Positions 17,406-26,140 of a stretch of DNA of 64,000 nucleotides are shown one piece after another. The position numbers and the translations under genes are program-made. Under the pieces are notes generated by a model that saw nothing but the letters and a program-made list of their open reading frames with translations, ran no database searches and was not told the DNA's origin. This DNA is from Polycyclovorans sp. (GTDB taxonomy: Bacteria; Pseudomonadota; Gammaproteobacteria; Nevskiales; Nevskiaceae): positions 96,797-160,796 of the forward strand of contig PAKU01000016.1 of assembly GCA_002706265.1 (NCBI GenBank). The letters run 5' to 3'. Each line of letters starts with the position of its first letter. Position 1 is the first letter of the stretch.

Positions 17406-19007
17406 GTGGTGGCCGCATTGCCGCCTGAGCACGACGAGCCGGGATTCACGCCGATACGGCCGGTGGACGTGCAGCCCCTGGGCGCGCCCCGCCCCGACTC
17501 GCCATCGCCGTCGCCGTCGTCATCATCGCCTTCACCCGGCCCACACCCCGCCGCGCAGGAGGCGCCGGGGGTTGCGGCCCGCACGGTGCTCATCGCCGCC
17601 ATCGTGCTCGTCGTTCTGGGACTGGCGCTGATGGCGGGCCTGCAGTGGCTGAATCGTCCGCCGGCACCGGCCGCCTCCGGGGCGGCAGCAACGGCCTCGG
17701 CGCCCGCCGAAGCCGACGACCCCGCCGACGGCGCCCCACCGGCGGTCACCGCCACTCCGGCCCCCTGGGACAACCCCGAAGCCCTGCAGGCCCGCGCCCG
17801 GGCGCAGGCTCTGGCCGACACCCTTGCCGAGCGCATCACCGCTCTTGAGGCCCGGGCGGTCACCCAATGGGCGGCCGCGCCCTTCGCCGCCGCGCAAGCG
17901 CAGCAGGCCGCCGCCGAGGCGCAGATGCGCGCGCGCCAGTTCAGCGCTGCCGCCGAGCAGTACGCCGCCGCCGATGCCGCGTTCGCCGCGCTGCAGACGC
18001 GCGTGCCCGAGGTGCTGCGCGAGGCGCTCAATGCCGCCGACGCCGCGCTGCAGACAGGCGATGCCGAGGCCGCCGGCCGGGCGGTGGCACTGGCCACGGC
18101 CATTGATGGCGACAGCGCCGCCGTGCAGGCCGTGGCCGCACGCCTGACCACCCTGCCCGAGGTCATGGCGCGCCTGCGCGCCGCCGAAGCGGCCGAGCAG
18201 GCGGGCGATCTGCCCGGGGCCGAACAGGGGTTTCGCGACGCGGTGGCCGTGGACGGCGAGATGCAACGCGCCCGCGAGGGCCTGGCCCGCGTCGGCGGCG
18301 TGCAGGCCAAGGCGCGCTTTCAGCAGGTCATGGGCGAGGCGCTGACGGCACTGGACGCCGCGCGTTTCGAGGCCGCCGAAGCAGCGCTGAGCCGTGCGGC
18401 GGCGTTACGACCCGGCGACGCCGCCGTGCGCGCGGCCCAGTCCCGGCTGGCCGACGCACGCCGCGCACAGCGCATCGACGGCCTGATGCAGCAGGCCAGC
18501 GCCGCCGTGGCCGATGAGCGCTGGGACGCGGCCGCGCAGCACTACCAGGCGGTGCTGGCCGAGGACGCGCATCGCGCCGAGGCCCAGGCCGGCTTGCGAA
18601 TGGCGCAGCCCCGCGCCGCGCTGGCGGCGCAGATGCACACCTTGATCAGTCAGCCACAGCGGCTCTATGCGCCGGCCGTGCAGGCCGAAGCCGAGCAGCT
18701 GCTGGACAGCGCGCAGGCCCTCGCCCCGGCGGGGCCGCGACTGCGCGGCCAGATCAGCGCATTGCAGGCGCAGCTTGCGGCGGCGCGCACGCCGGTGGCG
18801 GTGCGCCTGACCTCAGACGGCGCCACCGAGGTCACCGTGTACCGGGTCGGCGATCAGGGGCGCTTCACCGACCGGCAGTTGCAGTTGCTGCCGGGGCGGT
18901 ACATTGCCGTGGGAGCGCGTCGCGGCTACCGCGACGTGCGGGTCGAGTTTGGAGTGACGCCCGGTCAGCCGGTGACCGTGGCAATTCGAGCAGAGGATGC
19001 CTTGTGA
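17406..19007 (+). CDS. Membrane-anchored TPR-like protein (envelope operon gene 4)
   Basis: 533 residues with a GTG start 3 bases after the previous stop (the next GTG codon is equally possible). Layout: a cytoplasmic Pro/Ser tract of about 60 residues, one transmembrane helix (TVLIAAIVLVVLGLALMAGL), then about 350 residues of Ala-rich helical repeats resembling TPRs (LTALDAARFEAAEAALSRAAALRPGDAAV), and a C-terminal beta domain (EVTVYRVGDQGRF, LQLLPGRYIAVGARRGYRDV) that looks PEGA-like. The large part should be periplasmic. The Ser-Pro repeats at 17.50-17.54 kb are low complexity. It overlaps gene 5 by 4 bases. Confidence 0.7.
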   Translation: MVAALPPEHDEPGFTPIRPVDVQPLGAPRPDSPSPSPSSSSPSPGPHPAAQEAPGVAARTVLIAAIVLVVLGLALMAGLQWLNRPPAPAASGAAATASAPAEADDPADGAPPAVTATPAPWDNPEALQARARAQALADTLAERITALEARAVTQWAAAPFAAAQAQQAAAEAQMRARQFSAAAEQYAAADAAFAALQTRVPEVLREALNAADAALQTGDAEAAGRAVALATAIDGDSAAVQAVAARLTTLPEVMARLRAAEAAEQAGDLPGAEQGFRDAVAVDGEMQRAREGLARVGGVQAKARFQQVMGEALTALDAARFEAAEAALSRAAALRPGDAAVRAAQSRLADARRAQRIDGLMQQASAAVADERWDAAAQHYQAVLAEDAHRAEAQAGLRMAQPRAALAAQMHTLISQPQRLYAPAVQAEAEQLLDSAQALAPAGPRLRGQISALQAQLAAARTPVAVRLTSDGATEVTVYRVGDQGRFTDRQLQLLPGRYIAVGARRGYRDVRVEFGVTPGQPVTVAIRAEDAL

Positions 19008-21052
19008 GTTCGCCGGACACCGTGATTCAGCCGCAGGCCTATCAGCCGCCCTCACCGGGTGGCCGCCCGCCGCGCCGCCCGGTGTCGCGGCGGGCGTGGA
19101 TCTACGCGGCCGTGGGCGCGGGCCTGCTGCTGTTCGGGCTGGCGATGGGCTTCTTGTTCACCGCGCGCGCCGTCACGGTCTCGGTGACGCCCGCGCCCGA
19201 ACACCTTGAGGTGTCGGGCGGTCTGGTGCTGCGCTGGGGCGAGCGCTACCTGATGCCGGCCGGCGAATACCGCGTGCAGGCCCAAAAGGCGCGTTATCAC
19301 GATCTGGACGCACGCTTCACCGTGGGGCCCGAACCCAGCCAGACGCACACATTCGAGATGGCGCTGCTGCCGGGGCGCCTGGTGGTGCACAGCACCCCCG
19401 AGGCAGCCGAGGTGGCCATCGACGGCACTGCGAAGGCGACCCTGCCGGTGCCCTTCATCGCGCTTGAGCAGGGCACTTATGAACTGCGCGTGTCGGCCGC
19501 GCGGCACGAGGACCACACCCAGACCATCGAGATCACCGGCGGCGGCGACGAGCTGCGTGTCAATGTGGCGCTGACGCCCGCGTGGGCGCCGGTCAGCCTC
19601 AGTTCGACCCCGCCCGGCGCGACCATCGAGGTCGATGGCAAGGCCGAAGCCAAGACCCCGGCAACGGTGGACATGGGCGCCGGCGAGCGGCAGGTGACCC
19701 TGAGCGCGCCCGGCTTCAAGCCCTGGACGCGCACGCTGACGGTGGTCGCCGACGTGCCCCAGACCGTGCCGCCCGTCACGCTGGAACCCGCCGACGGCCA
19801 GGTGGCCGTCACCAGCGAACCCAGCGGGGCGGCGGTGCGCGTGGGCGGCACCTTTCGCGGCAATACGCCGCTGACCTTGAGCCTGACCGCCAACCAGGCC
19901 CATACGGTGAAGGTCAGTCTTGAGGGGCACAGCGCCACCGAGCAGCGCGTCACCCTGGCGCCCGAGGGTCGCGAGTCGCTGCGGTTCGAGCTGACGCCGG
20001 TTCTCGGCGCGGTGCGCTTCGAGATCACGCCTGCCGATGCCGAGGTGCTGATCGACGGCAAGCCGGTGCAGGTCAGCGGCCGCACCCTGCGCCTGCCGGC
20101 CCGCAGCCATCAGCTTCAGGTGCGCAAGGCCGGCCACGTCAGCCAGGGCAGCACCTTCACGCCGCAGCCCGACAGCGAACAGCGCGTGACCGTGAAACTG
20201 CTGACCGAGGCCGAGGCACGGCTGGCGAGCATGCCGCCCACCGTCTCGGCCGCCAATGGCCACACGCTCAAGCGCATCCCGCCGGGTTCGTTCACGCTGG
20301 GCACGCCGCGCAATGACCAGGGCCGCCAGGCCAACGAGGGCCAACGGCCCATCACGCTGACCCGCCATTTCTATCTGTCGACCACCGAGGTCACCAACGC
20401 CCAGTTCCGCACATTTCTGGGCAGCCACGTGTCCGGCGTGACCGGCCGGCAGACGCTCGACAACGAACAGCAGCCGGTGGTGCGCGTCAGCTGGCTGCAG
20501 GCGGTGCGCTACTGCAACTGGCTCAGTGCCCAGCAGGGGCTCACGCCGGCGTACACCCACGAAGGCGAGTTGATCACCCCGGTGGGCACCGGCTATCGAC
20601 TGCCCAGCGAAGCCGAGTGGGCATGGGCCGCGCGCCATGCCTTGCAGCCCACGCCGCTGCGTTACCCCTGGGGCGCCGCCATGCCGCCGCCGCCCGGCAG
20701 CGGCAACTTTGCCGACGAGCGCGCCAAGGCGCTGGTCAACGACTGGATGGCCGGCTACGACGACGGATATGCCGCCAGTGCGCCGGTGGGGCGCTACGCC
20801 GTCAGTCGCGTCGGCCTGTTCGACATGGGCGGCAATGTCAGCGAGTGGATGCACGACCGCTACGACGGCACGCTGGTGATCAGCCCGCAGCCGCAGGTAG
20901 ACCCGTTCGGCGCCGCGCAGGGCGGTGACCGGGTGGTGCGCGGGTCGAGCTACCGGCACGGCCGCATCACCGAGTTGCGGCTGGCCTGGCGCGACTTCGC
21001 GCGGGCCGAACGCGACGATCTGGGCTTCAGGGTGGCGCGTTATGCCGAGTAA
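19004..21052 (+). CDS. PEGA-repeat and FGE-sulfatase-like membrane protein (envelope operon gene 5)
   Basis: 682 residues, GTG start. One transmembrane helix near residues 31-52 (WIYAAVGAGLLLFGLAMGFL), then about five PEGA-type beta modules, each ending in a GTYELRV or GERQVTLSAPGF type strand (PEGA motif: P.GA.V.VDG), and from about residue 425 a formylglycine-generating-enzyme-like (SUMF1) domain: IPPGSFTLGTPRND, STTEVTNAQF, YRLPSEAEWAWAAR, GLFDMGGNVSEWM, VVRGSSYRHG and DLGFRVAR. The two catalytic Cys of true FGEs are absent from the final segment, so it is probably a binding module rather than an oxidase. It overlaps the next small gene by 11 bases. Confidence 0.85.
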   Translation: MSSPDTVIQPQAYQPPSPGGRPPRRPVSRRAWIYAAVGAGLLLFGLAMGFLFTARAVTVSVTPAPEHLEVSGGLVLRWGERYLMPAGEYRVQAQKARYHDLDARFTVGPEPSQTHTFEMALLPGRLVVHSTPEAAEVAIDGTAKATLPVPFIALEQGTYELRVSAARHEDHTQTIEITGGGDELRVNVALTPAWAPVSLSSTPPGATIEVDGKAEAKTPATVDMGAGERQVTLSAPGFKPWTRTLTVVADVPQTVPPVTLEPADGQVAVTSEPSGAAVRVGGTFRGNTPLTLSLTANQAHTVKVSLEGHSATEQRVTLAPEGRESLRFELTPVLGAVRFEITPADAEVLIDGKPVQVSGRTLRLPARSHQLQVRKAGHVSQGSTFTPQPDSEQRVTVKLLTEAEARLASMPPTVSAANGHTLKRIPPGSFTLGTPRNDQGRQANEGQRPITLTRHFYLSTTEVTNAQFRTFLGSHVSGVTGRQTLDNEQQPVVRVSWLQAVRYCNWLSAQQGLTPAYTHEGELITPVGTGYRLPSEAEWAWAARHALQPTPLRYPWGAAMPPPPGSGNFADERAKALVNDWMAGYDDGYAASAPVGRYAVSRVGLFDMGGNVSEWMHDRYDGTLVISPQPQVDPFGAAQGGDRVVRGSSYRHGRITELRLAWRDFARAERDDLGFRVARYAE

Positions 21053-21275
21053 ACCCGTGACCGCCGGCGTGCTGATCGCCGCGCTGCTGCTGGTGGCCGC
21101 GTCGCGGGCCGGGGCGCAGGCCCCGGCCGCCCCACCGCCGGTCTCACCGACCGCAACACCGGCACCCAGCGCGCCGCCGGATGCGCCGCCGGATGCGCCG
21201 CCGCCGGACCGGAAGTACCGTCCCAGCGAAGAAGTCTCGGCCGATGCCGAGGTCGATTTCCCCGCTGATCTGTGA
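21042..21275 (+). CDS. Small exported Pro-rich protein (envelope operon gene 6)
   Basis: 77 residues, ATG inside the end of the previous gene. A signal peptide (VTAGVLIAALLLVAASRAGA) is followed by a Pro/Ala tract containing a short tandem repeat (PDAPPDAPP) and an acidic tail ending VSADAEVDFPADL. Too short and simple to assign. Its conserved position between the PEGA/FGE gene and the channel gene suggests a structural partner. Confidence 0.6.
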   Translation: MPSKPVTAGVLIAALLLVAASRAGAQAPAAPPPVSPTATPAPSAPPDAPPDAPPPDRKYRPSEEVSADAEVDFPADL

Positions 21276-21297
21276 GTGGTTCAACAGGAGTCTTGTG

Positions 21298-22107
21298 ATG
21301 TCACCCAGCCTGCCCCGGCAGTTTCCGGTCGAGTTCGTCTACCAACTGTTCGCGCTGCTGGTGGCCATCGTGTTGGTGCACGCCGTGTACGTGGGCCTGA
21401 TTCGGCCGCAGGCCGCCGCGGCCCTGGCGCTGCAGGCGCAGACCCTGGCGGCCGATCCATCGGCGATCACCGAGCGCTCGACCTGGGTGGTGCTCAAGGA
21501 TGCCGAGCAGGAGATCTGCTTCATTCTCATGTTCTGGGGCATGGCCATCATCGGCTACAAGGCGCGGCAGGTCATCGATGAGCGCCGCGCCTTCGCCACC
21601 GAGCTGCTGCAGGTGCCGGAAGGCCAGAGCCTGTTGCCCGAAGACGCGCGCCAGTACGCACGCGCCATCGAAGCGCTGCCGGTCGCGGCGCGCGAACGCC
21701 TGCTGCCCGAGGCCCTGTTGACGGCGCTGCAACGCTTTCGATCGACCCGCAGCATTCAGGATGTGGCGGTGGCGGTCGATCAGGTGTGCGAGTCGCGCAC
21801 CGACCGGCTCGACTCCGAACTGTCGATGATTCGCTACATCGCCTGGGCGATTCCGTCGATCGGCTTCATCGGCACCGTGCGCGGCATCGGCGATGCGCTG
21901 GGCATGGCGCACCAGGCGGTCGAGGGCGACATCACCGGCGTCACCGCCGCCCTGGGCGTGGCGTTCAACTCGACCCTGATCGCGCTGATTCTCAGCATCA
22001 TCCTCATGTTCTTTCTGCACCAGCTGCAATTGATGCAGGAGCGCCTGGTCATCGAGACCCGCCGCTACTGCGACCGGCGCCTCATTCAGCATCTGCAGGC
22101 CCCCTGA
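21298..22107 (+). CDS. MotA/TolQ/ExbB-like proton channel protein (envelope operon gene 7)
   Basis: 269 residues, start at 21298 with an AACAGGAG site 8 bases upstream. Helices at about 11-35 (FVYQLFALLVAIVLVHAVYVG), 70-88 (ICFILMFWGMAIIGYKA), and the C-terminal pair IRYIAWAIPSIGFIGTVRGIGDAL and VTAALGVAFNSTLIALILSIIL, which match the conserved TolQ/ExbB/MotA channel helices (SIGFIGTVRGI, then GVAFNSTL). A large cytoplasmic domain separates them, as in MotA. It should form a pentameric ring that uses proton flow; the partner would be the helix of the two vWA proteins encoded downstream. Confidence 0.85.
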   Translation: MSPSLPRQFPVEFVYQLFALLVAIVLVHAVYVGLIRPQAAAALALQAQTLAADPSAITERSTWVVLKDAEQEICFILMFWGMAIIGYKARQVIDERRAFATELLQVPEGQSLLPEDARQYARAIEALPVAARERLLPEALLTALQRFRSTRSIQDVAVAVDQVCESRTDRLDSELSMIRYIAWAIPSIGFIGTVRGIGDALGMAHQAVEGDITGVTAALGVAFNSTLIALILSIILMFFLHQLQLMQERLVIETRRYCDRRLIQHLQAP

Positions 22108-23429
22108 TGCGCGTGCTCGAAGTCAACGATGCCGGGCTGCGGCTCTGCGACGGCGCGCAGGTGCTCGCCACCGAGCCGGGTTTCGCCAGTGTCAGCGGCG
22201 ATCAGATCATCGTCGGTGAACGCGCCCGGCAACTGGCGCGGCGGTCGCCGCAACTGAGCCATTCGCGGTTCTGGTACCAGCTGGACCAGACGCCGCTGGA
22301 GCGCCCGCTCAGCCGCGTGCGCCACACCGCCGACCTGGCCTACTGGCACTTGCGGCAACTGCGCGAGGCTGCCGAAGGCCAGCCGCTGATGCTGGCGGTG
22401 CCCTCCAGTTTCGAGGCCGACCAACTGGGCCTGTTGCTGGGGCTGTGCCGCGCCGCCGAGCTGGGCGCGGTGGGGCTGGTGGACGCGGCGGTGGCCGCGG
22501 TGGCGGCGGGGGCGCCCGCTTCGGCGCCCGGCGTGGTGCTGCACGTTGACGTGCAACTGCACCGCGTGTGGCTGACGCGGCTGGCGGTGGATGCGGCGGT
22601 GGTGCGCGGCGCCGGGCACGATCTGGCCAAGCCCGGTCTGGTGTCGGTCTGGGACGCGGCCGCCACGGTCATCGCCGAGGCCTTCGTGCGGCAGACGCGG
22701 GTCGATCCCCTGCACAGCGCCGCCAGCGAGCAGGCTCTGTACGACGCGCTGCCCGACTGGCTGGCGCAGCTTTCGCGCAGCCCGGTCGCGTCACTGGCGC
22801 TGACGGTGGGCGGGCGCAGCCATCGCATCAGCCTGGCCCGAGACGCGGTGGTGGTGGCGCTCAACCCGCTGCTCACGCGCATCACCCAGGCGCTGCGCGC
22901 AGACGTGGCCGCCGCGCCGGACGCACAGGTAATGCTCAGCGACCGCGCCGCCGCCATTCCCGGCCTGATCGAAGCGCTGACCACGGCGTTGGGCACCGCG
23001 CCGCAGGTGCTGACGCCACTGGCGGCGGCGCAGGGCGCCCTGCGGCACCGCGCGCTCATCCAGACCGGGGCCGAGGCCCTGCCGTGGGTCACACGCCTGC
23101 CGGCCGCGGCCAGGGCCGCGCCCGAGGCGCCCGAGGCGCCCGAGACGACGGCGCCGGTCGCGCCGCCTGCAGCACCGGTGCAGGCGGCCCTGCCCCCGCC
23201 GACCCATCTGCTGCTGGGCGATGAGGCCACCGCGCTGGTCTCAGATCGAGTGGCCGAAGCGTGGGGCCTGCGGGTCATGGTGCGTGAAGACGGCGCGGTG
23301 GGGTTGCGGGCAGACTCGGCCGTGCAGCTCAACGGCGCGCCGCTGGTGGCCGACACGGCCCTGAAGGCCGGCGACTGGCTGCAGGTGCAGGATCGGGTGC
23401 TGCGCGTCATCCGGGTCCGCGATTCGTGA
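22107..23429 (+). CDS. Actin/Hsp70-like protein with FHA-like C-terminus (envelope operon gene 8)
   Basis: 440 residues, overlapping gene 7 by one base. The N-terminus (LEVNDAGLRLCDGAQVLATEPGFASV, then IIVGERARQLARR) resembles Hsp70/actin-like ATPases such as YegD-type proteins, and GVVLHVDVQLHRVWLTRLAV is in the place of the second phosphate loop. A Pro/Ala linker with an APEAPEAPE repeat leads to a 70-residue end (GLRADSAVQLNGAPLVADTALKAGDWLQVQDRVLRVI) with the NG and GD pattern of an FHA fold. It has no signal peptide or membrane helix, so it is cytoplasmic. The role is unknown; it could sense or gate the complex. Confidence 0.6.
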   Translation: MRVLEVNDAGLRLCDGAQVLATEPGFASVSGDQIIVGERARQLARRSPQLSHSRFWYQLDQTPLERPLSRVRHTADLAYWHLRQLREAAEGQPLMLAVPSSFEADQLGLLLGLCRAAELGAVGLVDAAVAAVAAGAPASAPGVVLHVDVQLHRVWLTRLAVDAAVVRGAGHDLAKPGLVSVWDAAATVIAEAFVRQTRVDPLHSAASEQALYDALPDWLAQLSRSPVASLALTVGGRSHRISLARDAVVVALNPLLTRITQALRADVAAAPDAQVMLSDRAAAIPGLIEALTTALGTAPQVLTPLAAAQGALRHRALIQTGAEALPWVTRLPAAARAAPEAPEAPETTAPVAPPAAPVQAALPPPTHLLLGDEATALVSDRVAEAWGLRVMVREDGAVGLRADSAVQLNGAPLVADTALKAGDWLQVQDRVLRVIRVRDS

Positions 23430-24511
23430 AGCGCCGCAAGCGCGTCATCAGCGAGCAGGGGCTGTCGTTTCTCGACGCCATCTCCTGCGGCTTTGGCGCG
23501 GTGATTCTGCTGTTCATCATTGTCGATCACGCGGTGTTGCAGGTGAACCAGCCGGGCAGCGAAAGCCAGATGACCCGGGTCGAGGCGCTCGAAGACGCGG
23601 TGCTCGACGAAAAGCAGGCCCTGCTGATGCAGCAGGCCGCGCTCGACGATGTGCGGGAGGCGACGCGACTGGCGCAGGCCGAGGCCGAACGGCTGCGCCA
23701 ACAGATCAGGCAGCAGCGTGAGCGCCAGCCGAATCTCGAAGGCGAGCAGGCGGCCAGCCGCACCCGCCTGCAACAGATGCAGGCCGAGTTGCTGGCGCTC
23801 GAAAGCGAGGTCGCGGCAATGCGCGCCCAGGCCAACGACCCGGCGGGCGATGCCATTCGTGAAGTGCAGGGCGACGGGCGCCAGCAATACCTCAGCGGCC
23901 TGTCGGTGCAGGGCCAACGCATCCTGATTCTGGTGGACGCCTCGGCGAGCATGCTGAGCGAGACCATTGTCGATGCCATTCGCCGGCGCAACCAGTCCGA
24001 GGCCAGCCGGCTGCAGGCGCCCAAATGGCGGCGCGCGCTGGCTGCGGCCGACTGGATGAGCGCGCAGATTCCGGCCGGCAGCCAGTTTCAGATTCTCAGC
24101 TTCAACACCCAGGTGCGCGCCCCCCACGGCACCGCCAACCGCTGGCTCTCGGCCCGAGGCGGCACCGACATCAGCGCCGCCATTCGCGGCCTGCGGCAGA
24201 CCGTGCCGGCCGACGGCACCCGTCTTTACGCGGCATTCGACGCTGCCCGGGCATTGCAGCCGGCGCCGGATGCGATCTACCTGATCACCGATGGCCTGCC
24301 GACCCAGGGCGCCCAGGCGCGGCGCGGCGCGGTGTCGGGGGCCGAGCGGCTGCGCAACTTCAATGAAGCCGTAGCCCGGCTGCCGGGCGGCGCCCCGGTG
24401 CACACCCTGCTGCTGCCGATGGAGGGCGATCCCCGCGCCGCCGGGGCGTACTGGAACCTGGGCCGCGCCACGGGCGGGTCGATGCTCACGCCATCGCGGG
24501 ACTGGCCGTGA
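23426..24511 (+). CDS. Membrane-anchored vWA-domain protein A (envelope operon gene 9)
   Basis: 361 residues, GTG start overlapping gene 8 by 4 bases. The N-terminal helix is LSFLDAISCGFGAVILLFII, with Asp17 at the cytoplasmic edge as in MotB/ExbD. A coiled coil follows (about 45-135, Glu/Gln/Arg-rich), then a vWA domain with the MIDAS motif DASAS (from Asp171), SARGGTDIS in the Thr position and LITDGLP supplying the Asp. The vWA domain would be periplasmic. It has no OmpA-type peptidoglycan domain. It shares the first 25 residues of plan with the next gene. Confidence 0.8.
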   Translation: MKRRKRVISEQGLSFLDAISCGFGAVILLFIIVDHAVLQVNQPGSESQMTRVEALEDAVLDEKQALLMQQAALDDVREATRLAQAEAERLRQQIRQQRERQPNLEGEQAASRTRLQQMQAELLALESEVAAMRAQANDPAGDAIREVQGDGRQQYLSGLSVQGQRILILVDASASMLSETIVDAIRRRNQSEASRLQAPKWRRALAAADWMSAQIPAGSQFQILSFNTQVRAPHGTANRWLSARGGTDISAAIRGLRQTVPADGTRLYAAFDAARALQPAPDAIYLITDGLPTQGAQARRGAVSGAERLRNFNEAVARLPGGAPVHTLLLPMEGDPRAAGAYWNLGRATGGSMLTPSRDWP

Positions 24512-25503
24512 AACGGCGCAACCGCAATGTCGAGCAGTCCAGCCTGTCGTTTCTGGACGCCATTTCCTGTGGCTTTGGCGCCATCATCATTCTGGTGGTG
24601 ATCAGCAAATCGGCACCGCCCTCGGTGGAAGAACCCACGCCGGTGGTCAACGCCGCACAGGCGCAGCAATTGTCGTTGCTGGCGCAGCAGACGGCCGGTG
24701 AACGCGAAGCGGTGGAGGCCGAGCTGGCGGCAGCCGAGGCGACCCGCGCCGCAGCCGCCCAGGCACTGGCCAGCCTGCGCGTGAGTGCCGACTCGGCGCG
24801 CGACAAGGTGGTCGAAACCCGGCAGGACACGGTGGTCACCACCACCCTCGAGCGCCAGCTTGCCCAGGCGCGCCAGACCCTGACCGAAGAGATGCGCCGT
24901 TTGCAGGGCAGCGCCAAGGCGCGACCCGACGGGCCGGTGGCGGGCATTCCGGTCGACAGCCAGTACGTCATCTTCGTGATCGACACCTCGGGCAGCATGC
25001 AGCAGATGGCGTGGCGCTCGGTACAGCAGAAAATGAACGAGGCGCTGGATGCGTATCCTCAGATCAAGGGGTTTCAGGTGATGAGCGACATGGGCGAATA
25101 CATGTTCAGTTCTTACCGGGGCGACTGGATTCCCGACACCCCGGCGCGGCGGCGTACGGTGCTGCAGCGCCTGACCAACTGGGCGCCGTTTTCCAATTCC
25201 AGCCCGGTGGAGGGCATCACCGCCGCCATTCGCACTTATGCGCGGGCCGACCGCAAGATCAGCATCTATGTGTTTGGCGACGATTTCACCGGACGTTCGA
25301 TCAACGACGTGGTGTTGACGGTGCGGCGCATCAATCCCAGGGACCGGTCCGGCCGGCCCTCGGTGCGCATCCACGGCATCGGGTTTCCGGTATTGATGAA
25401 CAATCGAGGCGCCGCCGACGGCGCCCTGCGCTTCGCCAACCTGATGCGGGTGCTGGCCGAAGAAAGCGGCGGCGCCTTCATCGGACTGGAGAACACGCGT
25501 TGA
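24508..25503 (+). CDS. Membrane-anchored vWA-domain protein B (envelope operon gene 10)
   Basis: 331 residues, GTG start overlapping gene 9. The N-terminal segment LSFLDAISCGFGAIIILVVI is nearly identical to that of protein A, with Asp17 and Cys21 at the same positions, followed by a coiled coil and a vWA domain with MIDAS DTSGS (from Asp159) and VFGDDFTG. The Thr-containing MIDAS loop is less canonical (NWAPFSNSSPVEGITAA) than in protein A, so the two may bind metal or ligand differently. It likely forms a hetero-oligomer with protein A around the channel. Confidence 0.8.
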   Translation: MKRRNRNVEQSSLSFLDAISCGFGAIIILVVISKSAPPSVEEPTPVVNAAQAQQLSLLAQQTAGEREAVEAELAAAEATRAAAAQALASLRVSADSARDKVVETRQDTVVTTTLERQLAQARQTLTEEMRRLQGSAKARPDGPVAGIPVDSQYVIFVIDTSGSMQQMAWRSVQQKMNEALDAYPQIKGFQVMSDMGEYMFSSYRGDWIPDTPARRRTVLQRLTNWAPFSNSSPVEGITAAIRTYARADRKISIYVFGDDFTGRSINDVVLTVRRINPRDRSGRPSVRIHGIGFPVLMNNRGAADGALRFANLMRVLAEESGGAFIGLENTR

Positions 25504-25508
25504 ACGGC

Positions 25509-26138
25509 ATGGGGCGGCAATTGAACAGGCAGCGGGCCGGCGCCGGAGCGACGGTTGTGGCGCTTGCCTCACTGTTGCTCACCGCCTGCGCCGGCCAGTA
25601 CCAGGCGGTGCCGCCATCGGCCTTTCCGCCGCCGCTGATGGAGACGCTGCCGATGGCCGTGGCACTGGACATCGCCCCGGCGTTCAGCACCTACACCCAC
25701 ACCGAAACCATGACCGGCACGCGCGGTGCGACCTGGACGCTGCCCATCGGCCCGGCGTCGGTGGACTGGGTGCAGAACCTGGCGCGGGCCCGTTTCAGCT
25801 CGATTGAGGGCGGGCGCAGCGCCGCCCTGAGAATTGCGCCGACGATCGAGCGCGTTGAATTTTCGCTGCCGTCGCAGACCGGATCAGACTTCTACGAAGC
25901 GTGGATCAAGTACCGCGTGCAGATCACCAACGCCGCCGGCCAGACGGTGGCCGATCTGCCGCTGGCGGCCTACGGCAAGTCGCGCGACGGCATGATGGTC
26001 GGCGCCGAAACCGGCATGGGCGACGCGCTGAATCAGGCGATGCGTGATGCCACTGCGGCGCTGGCGCTGGCCTTGCAGGACGACCGCAAGGTGTCGGATT
26101 GGGCGCGCAGCAGCGGCGCGGTGGCGGGGGGCGTCTGA
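25509..26138 (+). CDS. Lipoprotein (envelope operon gene 11)
   Basis: 209 residues from ATG 25509; a TTG three codons upstream (25500) overlaps the previous stop and is an alternative. Lipobox LLTACAG marks it as a lipoprotein. The rest is a beta-rich domain of unknown type with segments such as VALDIAPAFSTYTHTETMTG and EFSLPSQTGSDFYEAWIKYRV; a helical C-terminus follows. No Asp at +2 after the lipid Cys, so an outer-membrane destination is likely. Confidence 0.7.
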   Translation: MGRQLNRQRAGAGATVVALASLLLTACAGQYQAVPPSAFPPPLMETLPMAVALDIAPAFSTYTHTETMTGTRGATWTLPIGPASVDWVQNLARARFSSIEGGRSAALRIAPTIERVEFSLPSQTGSDFYEAWIKYRVQITNAAGQTVADLPLAAYGKSRDGMMVGAETGMGDALNQAMRDATAALALALQDDRKVSDWARSSGAVAGGV

Positions 26139-26140
26139 TC

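Noticed and set aside
19052..20959. A 635-codon antisense frame
   Set aside because: Antisense shadow of the PEGA/FGE gene; composition is His/Gly/Arg-rich with no family resemblance.
22340..24403. A very long open frame on the minus strand (about 690 codons)
   Set aside because: It runs antisense to the actin-like and vWA genes, is rich in Arg, Ser and Ala and has no domain; it is an artefact of GC-rich third positions.
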